From NCBI GenBank assembly GCA_959022495.1, contig CAUEYX010000010.1, positions 1-64,000 of the forward strand: DNA of 64,000 nucleotides, read 5' to 3'. Below are positions 25,716 to 34,040 of the stretch, one piece after another (the first letter of the stretch is position 1; each line of letters starts with the position of its first letter). Source of the stretch: an uncultured Lachnospiraceae bacterium (GTDB lineage Bacteria; Bacillota; Clostridia; Lachnospirales; Lachnospiraceae). The notes below the pieces were generated by a model. The model saw only the letters and a program-made list of their open reading frames with translations. It had not been told where the DNA came from and searched no databases. The translations under genes were made by a program, and so were the position numbers.

Positions 25716-25743
25716 TGTCATTCTCACGGATGACAAATGTCAT
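25716..25743. promoter_or_regulatory. Three TGTCAT half-sites, candidate response-regulator operator
   Basis: TGTCAT (25716-25721), ATGACA (25730-25735) and TGTCAT (25738-25743). The last two form a perfect inverted repeat with a 2-bp centre; the first two one with an 8-bp centre. They lie in the divergent region between the ABC exporter and the kinase/regulator genes, 17 bp upstream of the plus-strand -35. A dimeric NarL-type regulator such as the one at 26960 is the obvious candidate. Confidence 0.6.
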
Positions 25744-25760
25744 GATCTGCACTGTTTCCT

Positions 25761-25789
25761 TTGTCCTTCTTTTCTTTTTCGTCTATAAT
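25761..25789 (+). promoter_or_regulatory. Promoter of the two-component/glgX operon
   Basis: TTGTCC (25761-25766) and a perfect TATAAT (25784-25789) with 17-bp spacing, 52 bp upstream of the kinase ATG. Confidence 0.75.
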
Positions 25790-25841
25790 AGGGTGCAGAT
25801 GAATGATTGAATGAATCGAAAGGAACGGTTTAAGGAAGGTT

Positions 25842-26963
25842 ATGAAAACACTGCTGAACCTGGCTTCGGTCATGCTTCTGTGCATGTTCTCCCTTTTTTT
25901 CATAGAGCCTGGCTTCGGGTTTGTATTGGCATTTTTGTGCGCGGTCATCCTCTGCTGTACAGTCAGCGGAGCGGAAAACAACACTGCCTTTTCCTTTTTA
26001 TGCCTCTGTTTCTTCGCCGCCGCCATCCTGGCGCCGCCGTTCTTTTTCTTTTATCCCGCGGCAGTCTGCTGTCTGTTCTCACGCAGATGTTACAGGACAG
26101 CCGCAGCAGGATGTGCCCTGTTTCTCGTGGGAGCCGCAGCGGGAGGTTTCCCGAAGCTGCTTCTGTGTCTGGACCTGCTGGGATTCTTTACAGCCTTTCT
26201 TCTCACACGCAGGACATGGGAGGCGGAACAACTCAGCGCGCGCCTGAAATGCACGCAGGATGACAGCACGGAGCGGGACCTCCTTCTGACACAGAAAAAC
26301 CGCTCCATTCTGGAAAAACAGGATTACGAAATCTACACCGCCACTTTAAGAGAGCGAAATCGGATTGCCCGGGAAATCCATGACAACGTAGGCCACCTGC
26401 TCTCCCGTTCCATCCTGCTGACCGGCGCTGTCAGGGCGCTCAATGAGAACGTGACTCTCACCCCGGCCCTTGATTCCCTGGACTGCACGTTAAACTCGGC
26501 AATGGACAGTATCCGCGCCAGCGTTCATGATCTGAAGGATGAGTCTGTGAACCTTGACGAGGCTGTCCGGGCACTGATAAAAGATTTTACGTTCTGTCCC
26601 GTCCATTATCTCTATGACGCCGGCCAAAACGTGCCAAGAGATATAAAATACAGCTTTATCAGTATTGTGAAAGAAGCCCTTGCCAATGTCATGCGCCACA
26701 GCAATGCCACCCAGGTCTCCATCACACTGCGTGAGCATCCCGCCATGTACCAGCTGTGCGTGGAAGACAATGGTACAACAGCTGGCAGGGCTCCTGGACC
26801 GGAAGCGGGCAGTTTTGACCCTTTGAACGGCTTTTGTGCCGAACGCGGCATGGGGCTTGCCAATATGAAAGAACGCACCGCGAAGCTGGGAGGATTCTTT
26901 CACATTCTCAGGGAGAATGGTTTTAAGATCCTGATTACAATTCCAAAGGAGACAATCATATGA
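25842..26963 (+). CDS. Sensor histidine kinase, NarL/DesK-type (HisKA_3)
   Basis: 373-aa membrane kinase. About four to five hydrophobic segments fill residues 1-125 with only short loops, so it probably senses within the membrane (intramembrane-sensing style). A coiled linker follows, then the HisKA_3 dimerisation domain with the phospho-acceptor His near residue 179 (IAREIHDNVGHLLSRS), then a HATPase_c domain (KEALANVMRHSNATQ as N box; GMGLANMKERTAKLGG as G box). ATG 25842 follows AAGGAAGG. The stop overlaps the regulator start as ATGA. Expected to control the divergent ABC exporter and possibly glgX. Confidence 0.92.
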   Translation: MKTLLNLASVMLLCMFSLFFIEPGFGFVLAFLCAVILCCTVSGAENNTAFSFLCLCFFAAAILAPPFFFFYPAAVCCLFSRRCYRTAAAGCALFLVGAAAGGFPKLLLCLDLLGFFTAFLLTRRTWEAEQLSARLKCTQDDSTERDLLLTQKNRSILEKQDYEIYTATLRERNRIAREIHDNVGHLLSRSILLTGAVRALNENVTLTPALDSLDCTLNSAMDSIRASVHDLKDESVNLDEAVRALIKDFTFCPVHYLYDAGQNVPRDIKYSFISIVKEALANVMRHSNATQVSITLREHPAMYQLCVEDNGTTAGRAPGPEAGSFDPLNGFCAERGMGLANMKERTAKLGGFFHILRENGFKILITIPKETII

Positions 26964-27595
26964 AACTGATCCTCATTGACGACGATTCCCTTGTCGTAAG
27001 CGCCCTGAAAATGCTTTTAGAAGCGCAGCCGGATTTTGAGGTGACCGCGGCTGCGGACGACGGAAGCGCAGCCCTGTCCCTTTACCGGGAACACCGCCCT
27101 GATGTCCTCCTCATGGATATACGGATGAAGGAGACTGACGGACTGGAGGCCGCGTCCGCCGTGCTGTCCGAGTTTCCCGACGCGCGCATCCTCCTGCTCA
27201 CTACATTTTCAGATGATGAATATATTGTAAAAGCGCTCCGGCTGGGGGCAAAAGGATACCTGTTAAAGCAGGATTACCAGAACATCGCCCCCGCCGTACG
27301 CGCGGTATTTTCCGGTCAGACCGTTTTTGGTGACAAGATTACCGCCCGCATCCCCGTTCTGATGGCAAATCAGTGCTCTCCCTTTGACTACGCGGCCTGC
27401 GGCATCAGCGAACGGGAACTGGAGGTGATCCGGCTGACCGCGGAAGGCTTAAGTAACCGGGAGATCGCCTCCCGCCTGTATTTAAGTGAAGGAACTGTGA
27501 GAAACTATCTGAGCAGTATTCTGGATAAACTGAACCTGCGCGACCGCACACAGCTGGCAGTATTCTATCTGAAAAGACAAGGAGGCATACTATGA
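26960..27595 (+). CDS. Response regulator, NarL/FixJ family
   Basis: 211-aa regulator: receiver domain (about 1-118) with phospho-acceptor Asp near residue 52 (LLMDIRMKETDG), the acidic pair IDDD near the start, and Lys in GAKGYLLKQDY. The C-terminal LuxR-type helix-turn-helix reads ISERELEVIRLTAEGLSNRE then GTVRNYLSSILDKL. It is coupled to the kinase (4-bp overlap upstream) and to glgX (4-bp overlap downstream). Likely binds the TGTCAT repeats at 25716-25743. Confidence 0.95.
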   Translation: MKLILIDDDSLVVSALKMLLEAQPDFEVTAAADDGSAALSLYREHRPDVLLMDIRMKETDGLEAASAVLSEFPDARILLLTTFSDDEYIVKALRLGAKGYLLKQDYQNIAPAVRAVFSGQTVFGDKITARIPVLMANQCSPFDYAACGISERELEVIRLTAEGLSNREIASRLYLSEGTVRNYLSSILDKLNLRDRTQLAVFYLKRQGGIL

Positions 27596-29730
27596 CAATG
27601 CATGCAGCAGACATGGTGATCGTCTCGGCACAGCAGCTAAAGCCCATCGACACCATCGCCGGATTCCAGGTGCGTCCCGGATTCTTCCGTGACTTCGGCG
27701 CGACAATCATCCCGGGCGGAGTGAATTTCACCGTGCAGTCCCACGGGGCAGATTCCATCGAGCTCCTTCTCTTTCACCGTGGATCGCAGGAGCCTTTCGC
27801 GGAGCTGAAATTCCCGGACAACTACAGGATCGGGTTCGTCTATTCCATGATCGTATTCGGGCTTGATATAGAGGAATTTGAATACGCGTACCGTGTGGAC
27901 GGTCCTTACGATGAAAAAAAGGGGCTCCGGTTCGACCGGACCAAACTCCTTCTTGATCCCTACGCCCGGGCTGTCACAGGGCAGAGCCGCTGGGGCCATA
28001 AAAACAATTCCCAGCACGCGTACCGGGCCCGGGTCGTACGGTCAAATTTTGACTGGGGAAAAGAGAAAAGCAGCCAGATCCCCATGGAGGATCTCGTGAT
28101 CTATGAAATGCACGTCCGGGGATTTACCAAGGATTCTTCATCCGGCGCGGCCTGTCCCGGGACTTTCCACGCGGTAAAAGAAAAGATCCCCTACCTGAAG
28201 AAGCTGGGCGTCAACGCCGTGGAACTGATGCCCATCTTTGAGTTTGATGAAATGCGGGATGCCCGTCTGATTGACGAAAACCAGCTTCTCGACTACTGGG
28301 GGTATAACCCGGTGAGCTTCTTCGCCCCGAACACGAGCTACTGCTCTTCCCTGGAATACAACCGGGAAGGGCTGGAACTAAAAAACATGATCAAAGAGCT
28401 GCACGACAACGGGATCGAGGTGATTCTTGATGTTGTATTCAACCACACGGCAGAGGGAAATGAGCTGGGGCCCTGCTTCTCATTTAAAGGTTTTGATAAC
28501 AATATCTATTATATGCTCAACCCGGAAGGGAAATACTATAATTTCAGCGGATGCGGGAACACGCTGAACTGCAGCCATCCCGTTGTACAGGAGATGATCC
28601 TGGACTGCCTGCGTTACTGGGTGATCGAATACAGGGTGGACGGATTCCGCTTTGACCTGGCCTCCATCCTCGGGCGGAATGAGGACGGCGTTCCCATGAA
28701 CCAGCCCCCTCTCCTGCGCAACCTGGCTTTTGACTCTATCCTTGGCAATGTAAAATTGATCGCAGAGGCCTGGGATGCCGGCGGACTCTATCAGGTTGGT
28801 TCTTTCCCCTCCTGGAAACGGTGGGCGGAATGGAACGGACGCTACCGCGACGACATGCGCTGCTTCCTCAAAGGGGACGCGGGCATGGCGCAGACTGCGG
28901 CCCAGCGCATGATCGGTTCCCCTGATCTCTATGACCCGGTATACCGGGGCGGCAATGCCTCCGTTAATTTCCTCACCTGCCACGACGGCTTCACCTTGTA
29001 TGATCTGTACAGTTACAACCAGAAGCACAACGAGGCAAACGGCTGGGACAACACGGACGGCTGCGATGACAATAACAGCTGGAACTGCGGGGCGGAAGGC
29101 AGTACAGACGATGCGGGCATCCTGGCCCTGCGTATGAAAATGATCAAAAACGCCTGCGCTGTCCTCATGTGCAGCCGAGGGACGCCCATGTTCCTCTCCG
29201 GAGACGAGTTCGGCGACACTCGTTACGGGAACAACAACCCTTACTGCCAGGACAACGAGATATCCTGGCTGGATTGGTCACTGCTGAAACGCAGGGAAAA
29301 CCGGGAGCTGTTCGAATTTTTCCGCTATATGATTTCCTTCCGGAAGGATCATCCTTCGATTCGGAAAGACCTGGAGCCCAGCTACATCGGGTTCCCGTCA
29401 ATGAGCATTCACGGACTCACCCCCTGGGAGCCGAAAGCCCCGGAAAGCGCTCACGCCGCCTGCGTCCTCTTCGCCGGATACGACGATAACAGCGGCCGGG
29501 AAGACCTCGTATATGTGGCGGTCAACTCCCACTGGCACGCCGCGGAAATGACGCTCCCGGACCTGCCGGAGGGCTATGTGTGGAAGATCGCGGTCAATAC
29601 CGGGGACCCCAGGCAGCAGACTTTCAGCCGGGAAGAAATGCCGAAGGCAGGGAAAAAGCTGCTGCTCGGAGAGCGGTCGGTGATTGTGTTTACGGGGATC
29701 AATCTGGATTTGTGGGGGAGACGACTTTGA
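27592..29730 (+). CDS. Glycogen debranching enzyme GlgX / isoamylase-type GH13
   Basis: Cytosolic alpha-1,6-glucosidase of the GH13 isoamylase/GlgX group, cleaving branch points in glycogen or limit dextrins. The 712-aa protein has an N-terminal CBM48-like domain (about 20-110) and the barrel with all conserved regions: DVVFNHTAEG (I), VDGFRFDLAS with the nucleophile Asp near 353 (II), LIAEAWDAGG with the acid Glu near 391 (III), LTCHDGFTLYD (IV). ATG 27592 overlaps the regulator stop, with AGGAGG six bases upstream. No other glycogen genes are nearby. The last ~10 codons (NLDLWGRRL) coincide with the left end of a long palindromic repeat, so the C-terminus may be altered by it. Confidence 0.92.
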   Translation: MTMHAADMVIVSAQQLKPIDTIAGFQVRPGFFRDFGATIIPGGVNFTVQSHGADSIELLLFHRGSQEPFAELKFPDNYRIGFVYSMIVFGLDIEEFEYAYRVDGPYDEKKGLRFDRTKLLLDPYARAVTGQSRWGHKNNSQHAYRARVVRSNFDWGKEKSSQIPMEDLVIYEMHVRGFTKDSSSGAACPGTFHAVKEKIPYLKKLGVNAVELMPIFEFDEMRDARLIDENQLLDYWGYNPVSFFAPNTSYCSSLEYNREGLELKNMIKELHDNGIEVILDVVFNHTAEGNELGPCFSFKGFDNNIYYMLNPEGKYYNFSGCGNTLNCSHPVVQEMILDCLRYWVIEYRVDGFRFDLASILGRNEDGVPMNQPPLLRNLAFDSILGNVKLIAEAWDAGGLYQVGSFPSWKRWAEWNGRYRDDMRCFLKGDAGMAQTAAQRMIGSPDLYDPVYRGGNASVNFLTCHDGFTLYDLYSYNQKHNEANGWDNTDGCDDNNSWNCGAEGSTDDAGILALRMKMIKNACAVLMCSRGTPMFLSGDEFGDTRYGNNNPYCQDNEISWLDWSLLKRRENRELFEFFRYMISFRKDHPSIRKDLEPSYIGFPSMSIHGLTPWEPKAPESAHAACVLFAGYDDNSGREDLVYVAVNSHWHAAEMTLPDLPEGYVWKIAVNTGDPRQQTFSREEMPKAGKKLLLGERSVIVFTGINLDLWGRRL

Positions 29731-30061
29731 AAGAATGAGTCCGAAAACAGCGGAGCGTCTTTTCGAACGCCTTTCTGCGCGGGAGTGTGGGTGGCTGAGG
29801 TGACTTCGGAATGGACCTTAGAAAAATAGAAATCCGGTGACATGCGTTGAAATTGGCAGAGAGATTGTTTGAGGCAGAGCCGAGTTGCTCTCTGCCAATT
29901 TCTGCTTTTAGCATGTTGCCGGATTTCGTTATTTTTCTTGTTCCGTGGAGCGGAACCGAAGCCACCCACACTCCCGCGCAGAATACGTCTTCGATAATCC
30001 GCTCCAAAGTTTTCGTCTGATTTGCCGCTGCCCACACGAGTCACCCCGGCAAATTCAGATT
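29701..30061. repeat. ~360-bp long palindrome between convergent glgX and hydA
   Basis: A single giant imperfect hairpin. Perfect arms include 29774-29796 with 29960-29982 (23 bp) and the tip stem 29850-29863 with 29888-29901 (14 bp) around a 24-nt loop; the outer ends 29701-29712 and 30050-30061 also pair (one mismatch). It fills the whole 330-bp gap: the left end lies in the last codons of glgX and the right end touches the hydA stop. Bases 29702-29751 and 29743-29849 recur, inverted, at 600-650 and 1-107. It may serve as a bidirectional transcription stop for the two convergent operons. The open frames inside it are artefacts of the repeat. Confidence 0.9.
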
Positions 30062-31809
30062 TAGTTTATGGTTCTCTTTACGTATGTCGTATGCAGGATG
30101 TGATGCGCCTTCTCGCTTCCCGGCGCCCCAAGATACTCGCTGTATACCTTCTTGATAGAAGGATTCTCATGGGACTTCCTGATCTTCTTCGCCGCGTCGT
30201 TGTCATACAGCGCTTTGGCGCGGATCGCCCTTACATCCTCGAAGTTGCGCACATCCGCGTGTACCTGCGGCTGTCCGCCTCCGTTGACGCATCCGCCCGG
30301 GCAGCACATGATCTCGATGAAGTGATAATCCGCTTCGCCCGCGCGCACCTTATCCATGATGATCTTCGCATTGGACAGGCCCGAAGCCACGGCGATCTTC
30401 ACATCCATTCCCGCCACGTTGTATGTCGCTTCTTTGATGCCCTCTGTTCCGCGCACTTCTTTGAAGTCCGGTGACTCCAGTGTCTCGCCTGTGAGTTCTT
30501 CCACCGCGGTACGAAGAGCCGCCTCCATGACACCGCCTGTAGCGCCGAAGATGACAGCCGCTCCTGTGGACTCGCCCAGCGGATCGTCAAAGCCTTCCTC
30601 GGGCAGGCTGCGGAAGTTGATGCCCACCTTGCGGATCAGCCTTGCCAGTTCTCTTGTGGTGATGGAGATATCCACATCCGGCACTCCTGCCGCATACTGG
30701 TCGTCTCTCTGGAGCTCAAACTTCTTCGCCGTACACGGCATCACGCTGACGCATACGATATCTTCCGGAGCGATGCCCATCTTCTCCGCATAATAGGTCT
30801 TTGTGATGGCTCCGAACATCTGCTGCGGTGACTTGCAGCTTGACAGATGTGCCAGCTGATCCGGATAGTAGTGTTCGCAGTATTTGATCCATCCCGGTGA
30901 ACAGGAGGTCATCATGGGCAGCACGCCGCCGTTCTTCACGCGGTCCAGGAACTCGTGTGCCTCTTCCATGATGGTCAGGTCCGCGCTGAAGTTGGTATCG
31001 AACACTTTGTCAAAACCGATCCTTCGAAGTGCCGCCGCCATCTTGCCTTCCACGTCGGTTCCCATGGGATATCCGAACTCTTCGCCAAGCGCCGCGCGGA
31101 CTGCCGGAGCGGTCTGTACGACCACATGCTTCGTCTCATCCGCGATCGCCTCAAGGACGTCGTCGATGCTGCTCTTCTCATAGAGAGCACCTGTGGGACA
31201 TGCCGCGATACACTGACCGCATCCCACACAGCTCGTGTCGCCCAGCCCCATCTCGAACGGGGAGCCGATAAAGGTAGCGAAGCCTCTGTTGTTCGGTCCG
31301 ATGACACCCACGCTCTGCACCTTCTCGCACACTGCGGAGCATCGGCGGCAGAGGATACATTTATTGTTGTCGCGCACCATATGTACTGCGCTCTCGTCCA
31401 GCTCATAGTGCGGGCTCTCGCCTTCAAAGTAATTCTCATCTGTCACGCCCAGTTCCTGGCAGAGCGCCTGAAGCTCGCACTGGCCGCTGCGCACGCAGGA
31501 GAGACATTTCTTATCATGATTGGACAGGAGAAGCTCCAGTGTCCTTCTTCTGGAATCCAGAAGCTTCTTCGTGTTCGTCTGCACTTCCATCCCCTCAGAA
31601 ATCGGATGTACACACGCTGCCACGAGATTTCTCGCACCCTTTACTTCCACAACACACATACGGCATGCGCCGATCTCATTGATCTCCTTTAACCAGCACA
31701 GCGTAGGGATACGGATACCCGCTCCCTGGGCTGCCTCAAGGATCGTAGAACCTGCGGGCGCAGTTACATTCAAGCCATTGATCTTTAAATTCACCATTTC
31801 CATCTTCAC
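30061..31809 (-). CDS. hydA: [FeFe]-hydrogenase catalytic subunit HydA (NAD-linked, bifurcating type)
   Basis: 582-aa catalytic subunit of a cytosolic multimeric hydrogenase. In order: N-terminal [2Fe-2S] domain (GACRMCVVEVKG), His-Cys [4Fe-4S] site (HDKKCLSCVRSGQC), two ferredoxin-type [4Fe-4S] sites (CILCRRCSAVC and CVGCGQCIAACP), then the H-cluster domain with TSCSPGW (about 300), MPCTAKKFE (about 358) and EIMCCPGGCVNGGGQP (about 505). The first H-cluster motif has Ser where CpI-type enzymes have TSCCPGW. The start is GTG 31809 or ATG 31803; AGGGAGGG fits the ATG better. Last gene of the operon, 9 bp after hydB; with HydB and HydC it should couple NADH and ferredoxin oxidation to H2 production. 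Confidence 0.96.
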   Translation of the reverse strand: MKMEMVNLKINGLNVTAPAGSTILEAAQGAGIRIPTLCWLKEINEIGACRMCVVEVKGARNLVAACVHPISEGMEVQTNTKKLLDSRRRTLELLLSNHDKKCLSCVRSGQCELQALCQELGVTDENYFEGESPHYELDESAVHMVRDNNKCILCRRCSAVCEKVQSVGVIGPNNRGFATFIGSPFEMGLGDTSCVGCGQCIAACPTGALYEKSSIDDVLEAIADETKHVVVQTAPAVRAALGEEFGYPMGTDVEGKMAAALRRIGFDKVFDTNFSADLTIMEEAHEFLDRVKNGGVLPMMTSCSPGWIKYCEHYYPDQLAHLSSCKSPQQMFGAITKTYYAEKMGIAPEDIVCVSVMPCTAKKFELQRDDQYAAGVPDVDISITTRELARLIRKVGINFRSLPEEGFDDPLGESTGAAVIFGATGGVMEAALRTAVEELTGETLESPDFKEVRGTEGIKEATYNVAGMDVKIAVASGLSNAKIIMDKVRAGEADYHFIEIMCCPGGCVNGGGQPQVHADVRNFEDVRAIRAKALYDNDAAKKIRKSHENPSIKKVYSEYLGAPGSEKAHHILHTTYVKRTIN

Positions 31810-31818
31810 TGCCCTCCC

Positions 31819-33606
31819 TTATTCCTTATAGATCGCGCCGAACCGGCATTTCTCCATGCAGGCGCCGCACTTCAAGCATTTCTCCGGGTTGATCATATGT
31901 ACTTCTTTTACCTTGCCGATGATCGCGTCAGCCGGACAGGTCCTTGCGCAGAGGGTACATCCCTTACACTTATCCGGATCGATCTTGTACTGCAGAAGAT
32001 CCTTACATACTCCTGCCGGACATTTCTTATCTACGATATGGGCGATATATTCATCCCGGAAATACCTCAGAGTAGAGAGCACCGGGTTGGGCGCTGTCTG
32101 TCCGAGGGCGCACAGGGAGTTGGACTGTAAGTGGCAGCACAGCTCCTCCAGCTTATCCAGGTCGTCCATGGTCGCCTGTCCTTTGGTGATCTTCTCCAGG
32201 ATCTCCAGCATACGTCTCGTTCCGATGCGGCAGGGCGTACATTTACCGCAGGATTCATCCACCGTGAACTCCAGGAAGAATTTCGCGATATCCACCATAC
32301 AGGTATCCTCATCCATGACGATCAGTCCGCCGGATCCCATCATGGAACCGATGGAGAGCAGGTTGTCGTAGTCGATGGGGATATCCAGATGCTCCGCCGG
32401 GATACATCCGCCGGAGGGTCCTCCGGTCTGGGCTGCCTTGAACTTCTTGCCGTTCGGCACGCCGCCTCCGATCTCCTCTACGATCTCGCGAAGGGTGGTA
32501 CCCATGGGGATCTCCACAAGACCGGTGTTGTTGATCTTGCCGCCCAGGGCGAACACCTTCGTTCCTTTGGACTTCTCCGTACCCATGGAAGCGAACCACT
32601 CCGGACCATTGACGATGATCTGCGGGATGTTCGCATAAGTCTCTACGTTATTTAAGATGGTCGGCTTCTGGAACAGACCTTTGAGCGCCGGGAACGGCGG
32701 ACGCGGACGGGGCTCTCCTCTGTTTCCTTCAATGGAAGTCATAAGCGCCGTCTCCTCGCCGCAGACAAATGCTCCCGCGCCGAGTCTTAACTCGATATCA
32801 AAATCAAATCCGCTGTCAAAGATATTCTTGCCCAGCAGACCGTACTCTCTCGCCTGATTGATGGCGATCTCAAGACGTTTGACCGCGATGGGGTACTCCG
32901 CGCGCACGTAGATATATCCCTGGGATGCTCCGATGGCGTATCCGGCGATCGCCATCGCCTCTAATACAGCGTGGGGATCCCCCTCTAAGATGGAGCGGTC
33001 CATGAACGCGCCCGGGTCTCCCTCGTCCGCGTTGCAGCAGACGTATTTCTGATCCGCCTCGTTTGCCGCGGCGAATTTCCACTTCATTCCCGTGGGGAAT
33101 CCGGCGCCTCCGCGTCCCCTCAGACCGCTGTCGAGAAGGATCTGGATCACGTCTTCCGGCTTCATCTCTGTGAGGACTTTTCCAAGCGCCTCGTATCCGC
33201 CGGTACCGATGTATTCATCAATATTTTCCGGGTTGATGACACCGCAGTTTCTGAGTGCAACCCTGTGCTGCTTCTTATAGAAATTGGTCTCGTTGAGCGG
33301 GATGATCTTATCCGTCTTTGTGGTCTCATCGTAGAGCAGTCTCTTGACAACCCTTCCCTTTAAGAGATGCTCGGATACGATCTCCGGGATGTCGTCCTCC
33401 TGGACCATGGAGTAGAATGTGCCTTCCGGGTACACGATCATGATCGGTCCCAGGGCACAGAGTCCGAAGCATCCGGTCTTGACTACGCCGACCTCCTCGG
33501 AGAGCCCGTTCGCCGCGATCTCTTTCTCCAGTCTCTCCCTGATCCGCTGGCTTCCGGAGGAGGTACATCCGGTTCCGCCGCAGACAAGTACGTGTGAACG
33601 ATACAT
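31819..33606 (-). CDS. hydB: NADH-binding subunit HydB (NuoF-like) of the hydrogenase
   Basis: 595-aa flavoprotein that binds NAD(H) and FMN. Layout: N-terminal thioredoxin-like [2Fe-2S] domain (GGTGCTSSG and KTGCFGLC), NuoF core with GLRGRGGAGFPTGMKW (NADH/FMN), CNADEGDPGAFMDRSIL and GAGAFVCGEETAL, an SLBB domain, a [4Fe-4S] site ESCGKCTPCRIGTRRM, and a C-terminal double [4Fe-4S] ferredoxin domain (CKGCTLCARTCP, CLKCGACMEKCR). The length and added N- and C-terminal domains are typical of electron-bifurcating hydrogenases rather than of complex I. It is 9 bp upstream of hydA. Confidence 0.96.
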   Translation of the reverse strand: MYRSHVLVCGGTGCTSSGSQRIRERLEKEIAANGLSEEVGVVKTGCFGLCALGPIMIVYPEGTFYSMVQEDDIPEIVSEHLLKGRVVKRLLYDETTKTDKIIPLNETNFYKKQHRVALRNCGVINPENIDEYIGTGGYEALGKVLTEMKPEDVIQILLDSGLRGRGGAGFPTGMKWKFAAANEADQKYVCCNADEGDPGAFMDRSILEGDPHAVLEAMAIAGYAIGASQGYIYVRAEYPIAVKRLEIAINQAREYGLLGKNIFDSGFDFDIELRLGAGAFVCGEETALMTSIEGNRGEPRPRPPFPALKGLFQKPTILNNVETYANIPQIIVNGPEWFASMGTEKSKGTKVFALGGKINNTGLVEIPMGTTLREIVEEIGGGVPNGKKFKAAQTGGPSGGCIPAEHLDIPIDYDNLLSIGSMMGSGGLIVMDEDTCMVDIAKFFLEFTVDESCGKCTPCRIGTRRMLEILEKITKGQATMDDLDKLEELCCHLQSNSLCALGQTAPNPVLSTLRYFRDEYIAHIVDKKCPAGVCKDLLQYKIDPDKCKGCTLCARTCPADAIIGKVKEVHMINPEKCLKCGACMEKCRFGAIYKE

Positions 33607-33640
33607 ATTTTCATGCCTCCTTTTCTTTCCTGCTGTTTTT

Positions 33641-34024
33641 CTATGCGTTATTATTCTGCGCCGCGCTCAGCGTGTACTTTGTCACGACCTGCCCGCCCAG
33701 CAGATGAATACGCAGTACCTCGAGGGCTTTCTCGGGGTCCATCTTCACATAAGTCACTTTCTCTTTGCCCGGCTCCATCACTTCCACGATGGGCTCATAC
33801 TGGCACAGCCCGATGCATCCGGTCTGTGTGACGCTGATCTTATCGCTTAAGTTCTGCTCCTGCACCGCGTCGGAAAGCGCGGTCAGCACCGGTCTCGCGC
33901 CGCTCGCGATCCCGCAGGTCGCCATACCAACGACAACGCGGGTCTGGTTCTCGTTCTCCGCGCGGACGCCGACCTTTCCCTGCATCTTCTCGCGGATCGC
34001 GCGTAATTCTTCAAGAGATTTCAT
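33641..34024 (-). CDS. (2Fe-2S) ferredoxin-domain protein of the hydrogenase operon
   Basis: 127-aa thioredoxin-fold [2Fe-2S] protein. The four Cys are in VGMATCGIASGA and TQTGCIGLCQYEP. It resembles the N-terminal domain of HydB and is probably an extra electron-transfer subunit of the hydrogenase complex. I start at ATG 34024 (MKSLEELRAIREKM), which has AAAGGAGG upstream; the longer frame to 34222 runs through the preceding gene and has no support. Confidence 0.9.
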   Translation of the reverse strand: MKSLEELRAIREKMQGKVGVRAENENQTRVVVGMATCGIASGARPVLTALSDAVQEQNLSDKISVTQTGCIGLCQYEPIVEVMEPGKEKVTYVKMDPEKALEVLRIHLLGGQVVTKYTLSAAQNNNA

Positions 34025-34040
34025 AGTAGTCCTCCTTTTT

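Noticed and set aside
29574..30044. 156- and 112-codon minus-strand frames within the glgX end and the long palindrome
   Set aside because: Repeat-derived and antisense to glgX; hairpin DNA gives mirrored frames on both strands.
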